Shown: one piece after another, positions 19,501 through 26,803 of the stretch | How the letters are laid out: every line of letters begins with the position of its first letter | How positions within the stretch are numbered: position 1 is the stretch's first letter | From: Prolixibacteraceae bacterium | Lineage (GTDB): Bacteria; Bacteroidota; Bacteroidia; Bacteroidales; Prolixibacteraceae | Assembly: GCA_028683385.1 (NCBI GenBank) | Contig: JAQUIJ010000021.1 | Location: 1-64,000 of the forward strand | Length of the DNA stretch: 64,000 bases | Direction of reading: 5' to 3' | Made by a program: the position numbers and the translations under genes | Notes under the pieces: model-generated | The model's database searches: none | The model's input: the letters and a program-made list of their open reading frames with translations, nothing else | Told to the model about the DNA's origin: nothing

Positions 19501-20596
19501 TTATGCTTTTTTGAAATGTGTTGGTCTGACAAGTGTGACTTTATCTTCTTCCCTCCAAAATATTGATTCTTCTGCTTTCTCAGGATGTAAAAATCTATCC
19601 AGTATTTTCATACCATCGTCGGTTACAATCATATATGAGGAAGCTTTCACGGGAACTTCTGCTCTCTTCAATGTGGATACTGCCAACCTAAATTATTCAA
19701 GTTTAGATGGAGTTTTATACAACAAAACCAAAACCACACTTATCCAATACCCTACTTCTAAAACCGGAAGTTTTATCATTCCGGAAACAGTGACTTCGAT
19801 TGGACAAGAAGCTTTCTATTTTTGTTCGAATATAACCTCCGTTATAATCCCATCTTCAGTTAAACAAATACAACGGTTGGCATTTGGGTTATGCAAGAAC
19901 CTATCTTCAATAAGTGTAAGAGGGCTTGTTCCAGCCGTTCTTTATTCCGCAGATGATCCTTTTTGGCTCGTTGATAAATCTACCTGCACGCTTTATGTAC
20001 CTTATGGCACTTCCTCGTTATATAAAGCTGCCAACCAATGGAAAGATTTTACGAACATTGTTGAAATGCCTGACTTAACCTTAAATGCATTAGAAACCAA
20101 AGTGGCGGCCAAAGCGAACAGTACCACCTCGGTTACCATAAAAAGCACAGTTACCTGGACTGCAGTTTCCGACCAAGCTTGGCTAACCATAGATAAGTCA
20201 TCGGGTAGTGGAGATCAAACACTAACTTTTACAGCCCAGGAAAATGCTTCTGCAGGACAACGTACAGCGATAGTTACTGTTTTGGCGACCAATGTGCCTC
20301 AAACCATTACGGTTACCCAAGAGGGGAAAAACATTACCGGGATCGACCAACTATCGATCAACACGGAATTCAAGGTGTATCCGAATCCAACAACCGGAAA
20401 GATATTACTTGTATTTGACAAGGTTCCACAAAATGGAATATCTATAACCGTAAATGATATTATGGGGAAGAGTTTTTTTAAACAGTTGATATACGAAAAG
20501 GAATCGTGGATTGATTTAAGTGGAAATGTTCCGGGTATATACATTATAAAAACAGATCAGAAGAATATCAAAGCACAAAAAGTAATTTTGAAATAG
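16547..20596 (+). CDS. Tandem paralogue: C10 protease-BACON-LRR protein, T9SS cargo
   Basis: Second copy of the same architecture (1349 residues), 85 bp downstream. The signal peptide and propeptide are about nine in ten identical to the first copy. The C10 domain keeps Cys191 (VPTGCVATAVAQ) and a catalytic His326 (ETSHALVCDGY), but the residues before the histidine have changed from GGG to ETS and the segment 255-300 is strongly diverged, so substrate choice may differ. BACON, LRR, BACON, LRR, BACON and the YPNPTTGK sorting domain follow. The LRR blocks also begin with GTIDARDFKTMRD. A 73-base stretch near the 3' end (20216-20288) is identical to 16081-16153 in the first copy, within regions that otherwise differ. 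Transcription may continue from the first gene, as no hairpin separates them. Confidence 0.85.
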   Translation: MKPKIKLLVTAFLCSISSVLIAQPVDIITAKAIAENHLAAISGPSLKSAGSKGKNFQFTSVKATVENNDTLYYILNDTINKGFVIVSADKRAWPILGYSTEGSFNEKKQPEAFTAWMENRKKEIESIKRNNLQPGSTTVASWQNLSLKSASTSSTSVEPLLKTKWGQGCYYNEMCPSDGRSSYCGHVPTGCVATAVAQIMKYWNYPTKGKGSNSYLSSSYGTIMADFGATTYQWSQMPNELTGQNEAVATLMYHCGVATNMDYSLCSSATNLLPSVMVDLFDYSSNIKRINRKDYTTNEWTTLLKSELDLSHPIYYSTKLPSETSHALVCDGYQGEDFFHFNWGWEGANDGYYYLESLNADSQTFDGSPSAILKITPNHLPDGYKGIILSTNTLLLNAKEGVSDPVQVTVASSSNWTATSSQSWLSLSSGTGTSGTSILNLHTIENSTNLDRIATVALAADGYASQQITIKQFHRYDVTAGGLSKILGNDLTSLTNLSLKGTIDARDFKTMRDLMTSLESIDLSEAAIVAYSGDEGTSRNNNFYSANTIPENAFAFGIRFESSRLSSFIFPISTKSIGDAAFNACLSLTNFLLPPSLQSIGNSVFNNCISLRSIFIPSSVLTIGKQIYYNGTSINVDGDNPNYLSLDGVLYNKTKTVLLYCPNTYNGNFKIPETVKTIGYSAFTNCMKINSFSVSSSVNTIEALAFSGCTALTSISIPSSVNVIEDAPFFGCRSLTSITVGSPTPVDLKASNDAFLTVDKDKCTLNIPYKTAALYRAAYQWGDFKNIVEAQNGFCLGATEVNLASAANSTTNISVKSNVDWSASSDQSWLSVSPASGTGDNTLTLVVQGKTSEGSRIAKITVSSVGFKNQYVTVIQDGAAIKVTAGNLANLFTSEELRNMTMLKLAGTIDARDFKTMRDLMPRLTSIDLSATNIVAYSGKEGTSLQGNIQYQANVIPESAFNLGNYQNTKLSSFIFPASTRSIDDYAFLKCVGLTSVTLSSSLQNIDSSAFSGCKNLSSIFIPSSVTIIYEEAFTGTSALFNVDTANLNYSSLDGVLYNKTKTTLIQYPTSKTGSFIIPETVTSIGQEAFYFCSNITSVIIPSSVKQIQRLAFGLCKNLSSISVRGLVPAVLYSADDPFWLVDKSTCTLYVPYGTSSLYKAANQWKDFTNIVEMPDLTLNALETKVAAKANSTTSVTIKSTVTWTAVSDQAWLTIDKSSGSGDQTLTFTAQENASAGQRTAIVTVLATNVPQTITVTQEGKNITGIDQLSINTEFKVYPNPTTGKILLVFDKVPQNGISITVNDIMGKSFFKQLIYEKESWIDLSGNVPGIYIIKTDQKNIKAQKVILK

Positions 20597-20683
20597 ATTC
20601 GATTATTGCTTCTATCTTCAATAGACTCACGAAATGATTTTGCCATCCCAAAGCAATGAAAAAAATTTCAACAGTAGCATGAC

Positions 20684-20720
20684 TTAGGGAGCGGGAGACT
20701 CCAAGTTACCTGCTCACTAA
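20684..20720. repeat. Diverged copy of the 11944-11980 palindrome
   Basis: This 37-base segment matches 11944-11980 at 32 of 37 positions, including the central GACTCCAAGT and TGCTCA. Its arms have several mismatches, so it folds less well. It lies 87 bp past the second C10 gene, as the first copy lies past the helicase gene. GTCATTATTGACCATTAG-like degenerate sequence follows up to the rnz stop. Confidence 0.55.
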
Positions 20721-20783
20721 AAACTAAAAGTTACCGTAGTCATTATTGACCATTAGACTTTCCTGTTACTTTTTCCCCAATGA

Positions 20784-21728
20784 CTATTGACCTTTTTCAT
20801 CCACACGGAATACTTCCCCTTCAGTAATTGCTTCAGTATTCTGAAAAATTGCCTGAGCTTCATTCAGAATAACTGTGTGATCTTTGTACCGGGCAGAGAA
20901 ATGCCCGATAATTAACTTGCCAACATCTGCTTTTAAGGCAGCCCGGGCGGCATCTTCTCCTGTGGAGTGATAGGTGCTTTGTGCTAAATCTTTATTGTCG
21001 TTGGCAAAGGTGGCTTCGTGGTAAAGCAAATCCACGTTCCGAACCGATTCGATATACGATTCGTTATAACGGGTGTCGCTGCAAAAGGCGAATGTTCGTG
21101 CGCGATGTTTATTCGTTGTCAGTTCTGAATGGGAAATAATGCGACCATCGCTGGTAGTAAAATCTCCGCCTTCTTTGATTCGCTGCCGGTCTCGAATGGG
21201 GATTTGGTATTCTTTAATCTTTTCAGGTAATAAATTAGGCAAAGCCGGTTTTTCTTCGAATCGGAATCCACAGGTCGAAATCCGGTGATCTAAAGGAAAC
21301 GAGTACACGTTAACCTTCGAATCTTCATAGATTTTCTGTTCTTTCTTGAAATTCAAAGGGTGAAAGATTATTTTGAAAGGGAGTTCTGTGGCATACAAAA
21401 ACTCAACCTGAGGTGAAAGAAATTTCTGTAATTCAGAATGTGAATAGATGTGCAAATCGTTTTCGCGGCCAATTAGTGCAAAGGTCGAAATGAGCCCGAT
21501 CAATCCAAAAATATGGTCGCCATGAAGGTGGGAAATGAAAATGTGGTTGATTCGGGAGAATCCAATCTTGTATTTCCGCATTTGAGTTTGCGTGCCTTCT
21601 CCGCAATCGATCAAAAAAAACCGCCCGGATACATTAAGTACCTGGGCGGTTGGATATCTGTTTGATGTAGGTAATGCAGAACTTGTTCCGAGAATTGTCA
21701 GTTGAAAAGGCATTGTTATACCTGACAT
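20784..21728 (-). CDS. rnz: Ribonuclease Z
   Basis: Metallo-beta-lactamase-fold endonuclease that trims the 3' end of tRNA precursors. The zinc-binding motif SHLHGDHIFG lies at 66-75, preceded by LGTSSALPT (13-21) and FLIDCGEGTQ (38-47), all typical of RNase Z. FCSDTRY near 216 and IIGHFSARY near 275 supply later metal and substrate motifs. The 314-residue length is that of the short RNase Z form. Two ATG codons are possible: 21728 as given, and 21713, which gives MPFQLTILG and is closer to family N termini. It is 7 bp from the upstream STAS gene and probably co-transcribed with it. Confidence 0.93.
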   Translation of the reverse strand: MSGITMPFQLTILGTSSALPTSNRYPTAQVLNVSGRFFLIDCGEGTQTQMRKYKIGFSRINHIFISHLHGDHIFGLIGLISTFALIGRENDLHIYSHSELQKFLSPQVEFLYATELPFKIIFHPLNFKKEQKIYEDSKVNVYSFPLDHRISTCGFRFEEKPALPNLLPEKIKEYQIPIRDRQRIKEGGDFTTSDGRIISHSELTTNKHRARTFAFCSDTRYNESYIESVRNVDLLYHEATFANDNKDLAQSTYHSTGEDAARAALKADVGKLIIGHFSARYKDHTVILNEAQAIFQNTEAITEGEVFRVDEKGQ

Positions 21729-21735
21729 GGTCAGA

Positions 21736-22089
21736 CTAAAGTTTTTCCTTTTCGATCAGAAGGTTTACTGCTTCATCAACTGTTTTGGTAATAATCAAAA
21801 CAGTATGTAACATCGAAATCCTGATAATCTGTTCAACATCGGGCTGAAGGCCAGTCAAAATAAATGTTCCGATTGCATCTTCACAAAGCCGGTTCGCCAC
21901 CAAAATGGCGCTTAAGCCGGAAGAATCACAATATTCACAATTACTGACATCCAGAATGATGTTTTTCTCGCCATTCGCATTTACCGCTACAAGTTCTGAT
22001 TTCAGATCCGGAGCATTGCTGGTATCCAGTCTGTCATTCAGCACTTTTATGCGTGTATAGTCTGCTATTTTTACTATTTCGAAATCCAT
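21736..22089 (-). CDS. STAS-domain anti-sigma factor antagonist
   Basis: Single STAS domain of 117 residues, similar to SpoIIAA/RsbV. The conserved DSSGLSAI (55-62) holds Ser56, the position phosphorylated by a partner kinase in this family. ILDVSNCEYCDSSG is the usual strand-turn, though the two cysteines are less common. No anti-sigma kinase or phosphatase is nearby. The gene lies between rpsA and rnz on the same strand, 48 bp from rpsA, so it may be expressed together with translation and RNA-processing genes. Its target is unknown. Confidence 0.85.
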   Translation of the reverse strand: MDFEIVKIADYTRIKVLNDRLDTSNAPDLKSELVAVNANGEKNIILDVSNCEYCDSSGLSAILVANRLCEDAIGTFILTGLQPDVEQIIRISMLHTVLIITKTVDEAVNLLIEKEKL

Positions 22090-22137
22090 AGATGCAATTT
22101 AAGGAATTCTCATGGATTTATTTATACTAAAAACAGA

Positions 22138-24165
22138 CTAATTTTCTTTCTGCTCGTCGGCTTCCATTTGAGATCTCAAAGCAGCCAATTCAGAAATATC
22201 TCCAAGTGTAGTCTTTTCAGCACTATTGGTTTCTTTCACTTGTTTTACGGCTTTAGTTGTAGCTTTAGCCTGAGTTTTCCGTTTTGCTGTTTCTTCAGCT
22301 TTTTTCTCATCTTCGAATACTCTTGAGTGAGAAAGGATGATGCGTTTAGCAGCTTTAGAGAATTCAATGACTTTGAATTCCATTTTTTCTTCGAGCTGAG
22401 CCTGACTTCCGTCTTCTTTTACCAAGTGACGTGGAGTGGCAAAACCTTCAACACCATAAGGAAGAGCGATAGTTGCACCTTTGTCGAATAATTCAACAAC
22501 GGTTCCTTCGTGAATTGAATCAACTGAGAAAATAGTTTCAAATACATCCCATGGATTTTCTTCCAATTGTTTGTGGCCTAAGCTCAAACGACGGTTGTCT
22601 TTGTCGATGTCCAAAACAACAACATCAATTTCAGAACCGATTGAAGTGAATTCAGATGGATGTTTGATTTTCTTAGTCCAGCTTAAATCTGAAATGTGGA
22701 TCAAGCCGTCAACGCCTTCCTGAATTTCAACGAATACGCCGAAATTGGTGAAGTTGCGAACGGTTGCTTTGTGTTTTGTTCCAACACCAAATACAGTGTC
22801 AATTTCCTGCCATGGATCAGATTTCAATTGTTTGATGCCCAATGACATTTTGCGTTCGTCGCGGTCTAATGTTAAGATCTGAGCTTCGATTTCGTCGCCA
22901 ACTTTCAGGAAGTCCTGAGCGCTGCGTAGGTGCTGTGACCATGACATTTCAGAAACGTGGATCAAACCTTCAACGCCGGCGGCGATTTCAACAAATGCAC
23001 CGTAGTCGGCCATAACCACTACTTTACCTTTAACTGAATCACCAACTTTTAATTCAGCGCCAAGGCTATCCCATGGGTGAGGAGTTAATTGTTTCAATCC
23101 AAGAGCGATACGTTTTTTGTCATCATCGAAGTCGAGAATTACAACGTTCAATTTCTGATCCAATTCAACGATTTCGTTTGGATGAGTAATACGGCCCCAA
23201 GAAAGGTCAGTAATATGGATTAATCCATCTACGCCACCAAGGTCGATAAATACACCGTATGAGGTGATATTTTTAACAGTACCTTCAAGTACTTGTCCTT
23301 TTTCAAGTTTAGAGATAATTTCTTTTTTCTGCAGTTCGAGTTCAGCCTCGATCAATGCTTTGTGAGAAACTACTACGTTACGGAATTCGTGATTGATTTT
23401 AACCACTTTGAATTCCATAGTTTTGCCAACATACATGTCGTAATCGCGGATTGGTTTCACATCAATTTGTGAACCTGGAAGGAATGCTTCGATTCCGAAT
23501 ACGTCAACGATCATACCGCCTTTAGTACGACATTTGATGTAACCTTTGATTACTTCATCTTTGTCAAGAGCTTCGTTTACACGATCCCATGAGCGTAATG
23601 CTCTTGCTTTTTTGTGTGAAAGGATCATTTGGCCTTTTAAATCTTCAAGGCTTTCGATGTAAACTTCAACTAAATCTTTTGGTTTTAATTCTGGGTTGTA
23701 ACGGAATTCGTTTAAGCTGACGATACCATCTGATTTGTAACCGATGTCAACAACAACTTCACGTTTGTTCATTGAAATAACGCGTCCTTCAACCACTTCT
23801 TTTTCCTGAACAGTTGTCAGGGTTTTTTCATAAAGAGTTTCAAGATCTTTTTTTGTTCTTCCACTAAAACCTTTGTCTTCTTCTTCCAAAGCATCCCAGT
23901 CAAAATCAGCTGGTTCTGCAACAACAACTTTAGGCGCTTTTGCCTTTTTTTCTACTGGAATAACTACGGACTCAGCAAATTCTGCTGCTTTTTCTTCAGC
24001 CTGAGCAACAACTTCTTCTTTTGCAGCTTCAACTGGAGCTACAACTTCTTCAGCTACTTCTACTGGTGCAACAGTTTCTTCAACTGCTACAGATTGTGTT
24101 TCAACAGTTTCCTGTTGTTCGAGTTCAACCTTTGGATCAAGGTTCTCTGAATTGTTTTCTACCAT
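22138..24165 (-). CDS. rpsA: 30S ribosomal protein S1
   Basis: Ribosomal protein S1, which brings mRNA to the 30S subunit, a key role in a phylum that rarely uses Shine-Dalgarno pairing. Six S1 RNA-binding modules can be counted from about residue 115 to 615; several contain the repeated GVDGLIHITDLSW or GVEGLIHVSEMSW turn followed by KRIALGLKQL-type closings. The first 90 or so residues form an acidic low-complexity extension rich in Glu, Val and Ala, and the last 60 form a charged Lys/Ala/Glu tail. At 675 residues it is longer than the roughly 560-600 usual for S1. A strong promoter match lies at 24217-24247. Confidence 0.95.
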   Translation of the reverse strand: MVENNSENLDPKVELEQQETVETQSVAVEETVAPVEVAEEVVAPVEAAKEEVVAQAEEKAAEFAESVVIPVEKKAKAPKVVVAEPADFDWDALEEEDKGFSGRTKKDLETLYEKTLTTVQEKEVVEGRVISMNKREVVVDIGYKSDGIVSLNEFRYNPELKPKDLVEVYIESLEDLKGQMILSHKKARALRSWDRVNEALDKDEVIKGYIKCRTKGGMIVDVFGIEAFLPGSQIDVKPIRDYDMYVGKTMEFKVVKINHEFRNVVVSHKALIEAELELQKKEIISKLEKGQVLEGTVKNITSYGVFIDLGGVDGLIHITDLSWGRITHPNEIVELDQKLNVVILDFDDDKKRIALGLKQLTPHPWDSLGAELKVGDSVKGKVVVMADYGAFVEIAAGVEGLIHVSEMSWSQHLRSAQDFLKVGDEIEAQILTLDRDERKMSLGIKQLKSDPWQEIDTVFGVGTKHKATVRNFTNFGVFVEIQEGVDGLIHISDLSWTKKIKHPSEFTSIGSEIDVVVLDIDKDNRRLSLGHKQLEENPWDVFETIFSVDSIHEGTVVELFDKGATIALPYGVEGFATPRHLVKEDGSQAQLEEKMEFKVIEFSKAAKRIILSHSRVFEDEKKAEETAKRKTQAKATTKAVKQVKETNSAEKTTLGDISELAALRSQMEADEQKEN

Positions 24166-24216
24166 TTAATAATCAATTAATTAATGAGTTAGACTATATA
24201 TTAAATAAATGCGCCG

Positions 24217-24247
24217 CAAAATTAAGACTATTCCACTATAAACCAAA
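24217..24247 (-). promoter_or_regulatory. Promoter of rpsA
   Basis: On the minus strand TTTG (24247-24244) is followed after 19 bases by TAATTTTG (24224-24217). This fits the Bacteroidota TTTG-N19..21-TAnnTTTG consensus fully. The rpsA ATG is about 50 bases downstream. Confidence 0.75.
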
Positions 24248-24371
24248 GGTTTTTAAGTGATTTTTTGGATGTCAGGATAAAGTTACGTTGCAGAATTAAC
24301 TGACGGTTTGTTTTTTATTTTCAATAGATGAATCTTCATTAATATGTAAAATTTGAAATTCACTAATGTTT

Positions 24372-24404
24372 TTTGTTCCGGTTAAGTAATAATCCTTATT
24401 TTTG
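24372..24404 (+). promoter_or_regulatory. Promoter of the rfbACD genes
   Basis: TTTG (24372-24375) and TATTTTTG (24397-24404), 21 bases apart, match the Bacteroidota promoter consensus. The rfbA ATG is 41 bases downstream. Confidence 0.75.
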
Positions 24405-24445
24405 ATTGTTTTCTCTGTAGGAAATAAAATTAAAACTTACGCTCG

Positions 24446-25327
24446 ATGAAGGGAATTATTCTGGCAGGTGGATCAGGCACACGTCTGTATCCAATAACTA
24501 AAAGCATTTCGAAACAAATTATACCAATTTACGATAAGCCAATGATTTATTATCCGTTATCGGTTTTAATGTTGGCCGGCATTCGTGAAATCCTGATCAT
24601 TTCAACTCCAAAAGATATTCATTTATATCAGGATTTGTTGGAAGATGGCAGTCAGTTGGGAATAAAACTCGAATATGCCATTCAACCTTCGCCCGATGGA
24701 TTAGCACAGGCTTTTACCATTGGCGAAAAATTTATCGGCGACGATTCGGTTTGTATGGTTTTAGGTGATAATATTTTCTACGGATATAATTTTAGTTCAA
24801 TCCTTGAAGAAGCAGCAGCCTTAAAAGATGGCGCCATTGTGTTTGGGTATTATGTGAATGACCCTGAACGCTATGGGGTTGCCGAATTCGATGATACAGG
24901 GAAAGTGCTGTCGATTGAAGAAAAACCACTGCAACCGAAATCCAATTATGCCGTTACTGGTTTGTATTTTTACAGTAACGATGTGGTCAAGAAGGCACTT
25001 GCATTAAAGCCTTCGAAAAGAGGTGAATTGGAGATAACAGACCTTAACCGGTTGTATCTGGAAGAAGGACGATTAAATATGAAATTGCTTGGGCGTGGCT
25101 TTGCCTGGCTCGATACCGGTACCCATGAAAGTTTGATGCAGGCTTCGAATTTTATTCATACCATCGAAGAACGCCAGGGTTTAAAAGTGTCGTGTATCGA
25201 AGAAATCGCCTATTTGAAGGGATACATTACAAAAGAACAATTGCTTAAGTTGGCTGATCCGTTGAGGAAGAATCAGTATGGTGAATATTTAATTAACCTC
25301 GCCAACCGTAAATTTTTATCATTTTAA
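24446..25327 (+). CDS. rfbA: Glucose-1-phosphate thymidylyltransferase
   Basis: First enzyme of dTDP-L-rhamnose synthesis: joins glucose-1-phosphate and dTTP to dTDP-glucose in the cytoplasm. The nucleotide-binding signature [11 protein letters not shown] lies at 8-18, followed by KPMIYYPL and [26 protein letters not shown] is the usual sugar-binding segment. Length (293) is standard. It starts a tight cluster with rfbC (17 bp gap) and rfbD (1 bp gap). The second-step gene rfbB is not in the window. Confidence 0.95.
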   Translation: MKGIILAGGSGTRLYPITKSISKQIIPIYDKPMIYYPLSVLMLAGIREILIISTPKDIHLYQDLLEDGSQLGIKLEYAIQPSPDGLAQAFTIGEKFIGDDSVCMVLGDNIFYGYNFSSILEEAAALKDGAIVFGYYVNDPERYGVAEFDDTGKVLSIEEKPLQPKSNYAVTGLYFYSNDVVKKALALKPSKRGELEITDLNRLYLEEGRLNMKLLGRGFAWLDTGTHESLMQASNFIHTIEERQGLKVSCIEEIAYLKGYITKEQLLKLADPLRKNQYGEYLINLANRKFLSF

Positions 25328-25344
25328 CAGAAGTAAATTTAAGA

Positions 25345-25902
25345 ATGAAGATAATTGAAACACCTATCCCGGGTCTCTTAATTATAGAGCCTCGGGTTTT
25401 TGCTGATGAACGGGGATATTTTTTTGAAAGTTTCAGCGCAACCAAATTTGCCGAAAATGGATTGATTTCTGATTTTGTACAGGATAATGAGTCAAAATCG
25501 CATTACGGCGTTATTCGTGGGTTACATTATCAGCTTGCGCCCTATGCGCAAACAAAACTGATACGGGTTGTGCGAGGAACTGTTTATGATGTTGCTGTTG
25601 ATTTACGTACAGGTTCTCCAACATTTGGCCAATGGTATGGTGTAATTGTAAGTGCAAGCAATAAAAGGCAATTTTATATTCCTAAAGGATTTGCACATGG
25701 TTTCTCAGTATTGAGCGAATATGCTATATTCTCGTATAAATGCGATGCATTTTATAATCCAAAGGCAGAGCGCGGAATCCGATACGATGATCCGGCGTTG
25801 AAAATTGATTGGAGACTTCCGGATGAACTCTCTTTAATTTCTGATAAGGATAAAGTACATCCTTTTTTGGCTGATGCTGAAATGAACTTCAAATTCGCAT
25901 AA
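25345..25902 (+). CDS. rfbC: dTDP-4-dehydrorhamnose 3,5-epimerase
   Basis: Cupin-fold epimerase acting on dTDP-4-keto-6-deoxyglucose. GVIRGLHYQ holds the catalytic histidine, and IPKGFAHGFSVLSE is the second signature. The 185-residue length is normal. It lies 17 bp after rfbA and 1 bp before rfbD, clearly the same operon. Confidence 0.95.
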   Translation: MKIIETPIPGLLIIEPRVFADERGYFFESFSATKFAENGLISDFVQDNESKSHYGVIRGLHYQLAPYAQTKLIRVVRGTVYDVAVDLRTGSPTFGQWYGVIVSASNKRQFYIPKGFAHGFSVLSEYAIFSYKCDAFYNPKAERGIRYDDPALKIDWRLPDELSLISDKDKVHPFLADAEMNFKFA

Positions 25903-25903
25903 A

Positions 25904-26770
25904 ATGGTTAAAATATTAATTACCGGGGCAAATGGACAGTTAGGATCGGAGATCAGAAAAATTTCAGGAACATTTCCAGAAATGGAGTTCGCTTTTACTG
26001 ATGTAGATGAACTTGATATTACAGATCCTTGGAAAGTGGCTGATTATCTGACCAAAAATAAGCCACAATTTCTGGTTAATTGTGCCGCATATACTGCTGT
26101 TGACAAGGCTGAAACAGATATTGAAACAGCAACTTTGCTAAATGCAACCGCTGTTGGTATTATGGCCGAGCAATCTGCTGATATTGGCTGTAAAATGATT
26201 CACATTTCTACTGATTATGTCTTTAATGGCCGTGGACCGAGACCATACAAGGAAGAAGACAGGGTTGATCCGAGGTCAGTGTATGGAAGTACGAAGTTGG
26301 AAGGCGAGGTTTTATGTCAGCAGAATAATCCTGAAAGCATGATTATTCGAACTTCCTGGTTGTATTCGGCTTTCGGCAATAATTTCGTGAAAACTATGGT
26401 TAGGTTGGGCGGCGAAAAAACAGAGATTGGTGTTATTGCCGATCAGATTGGTTCTCCAACCAATGCTGCCGATTTGGCTCTTGCAATTTTAACGATAATC
26501 TCATCTGACATAAGCGCCGAAAAACCTTTTGTTCCCGGAATATACCATTATTCTAATGAGGGCGTTGCTTCTTGGTACGATTTTACAAAAGCAATTTTCG
26601 ACATTGCAAAAATCGATTGTTTGGTGAAACCGATTGCAACGGAAGATTATCCCTCACCGGTTCAACGGCCTGCATATAGTGTCATGAATAAATCGAAAAT
26701 TAAACTTATTTTTGGCTTGCAAATTCCACATTGGAGAGACAGCCTGACTGGATATTTCCAAGAATTGTAA
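25904..26770 (+). CDS. rfbD: dTDP-4-dehydrorhamnose reductase
   Basis: Short-chain reductase that makes dTDP-L-rhamnose with NAD(P)H. The nucleotide-binding loop ITGANGQLGSE is at the N terminus, and YGSTKLEGE holds the catalytic Tyr-xxx-Lys. NCAAYTAVDKAE and STDYVFNG are further RmlD motifs. It follows rfbC by 1 bp. dTDP-rhamnose could serve O-antigen-like surface glycans or the T9SS-associated A-LPS to which cargo is attached; that link is inference. Confidence 0.93.
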   Translation: MVKILITGANGQLGSEIRKISGTFPEMEFAFTDVDELDITDPWKVADYLTKNKPQFLVNCAAYTAVDKAETDIETATLLNATAVGIMAEQSADIGCKMIHISTDYVFNGRGPRPYKEEDRVDPRSVYGSTKLEGEVLCQQNNPESMIIRTSWLYSAFGNNFVKTMVRLGGEKTEIGVIADQIGSPTNAADLALAILTIISSDISAEKPFVPGIYHYSNEGVASWYDFTKAIFDIAKIDCLVKPIATEDYPSPVQRPAYSVMNKSKIKLIFGLQIPHWRDSLTGYFQEL

Positions 26771-26803
26771 ATTGTAAAATAGTTAAATTGTAAATAGTTT
26801 GAT

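Noticed and set aside
12160-20596. Genes acquired recently by horizontal transfer
   Set aside because: The region is somewhat more A/T-rich than its neighbours, but there are no integrase, tRNA or terminal repeats, and T9SS signals fit the host phylum.
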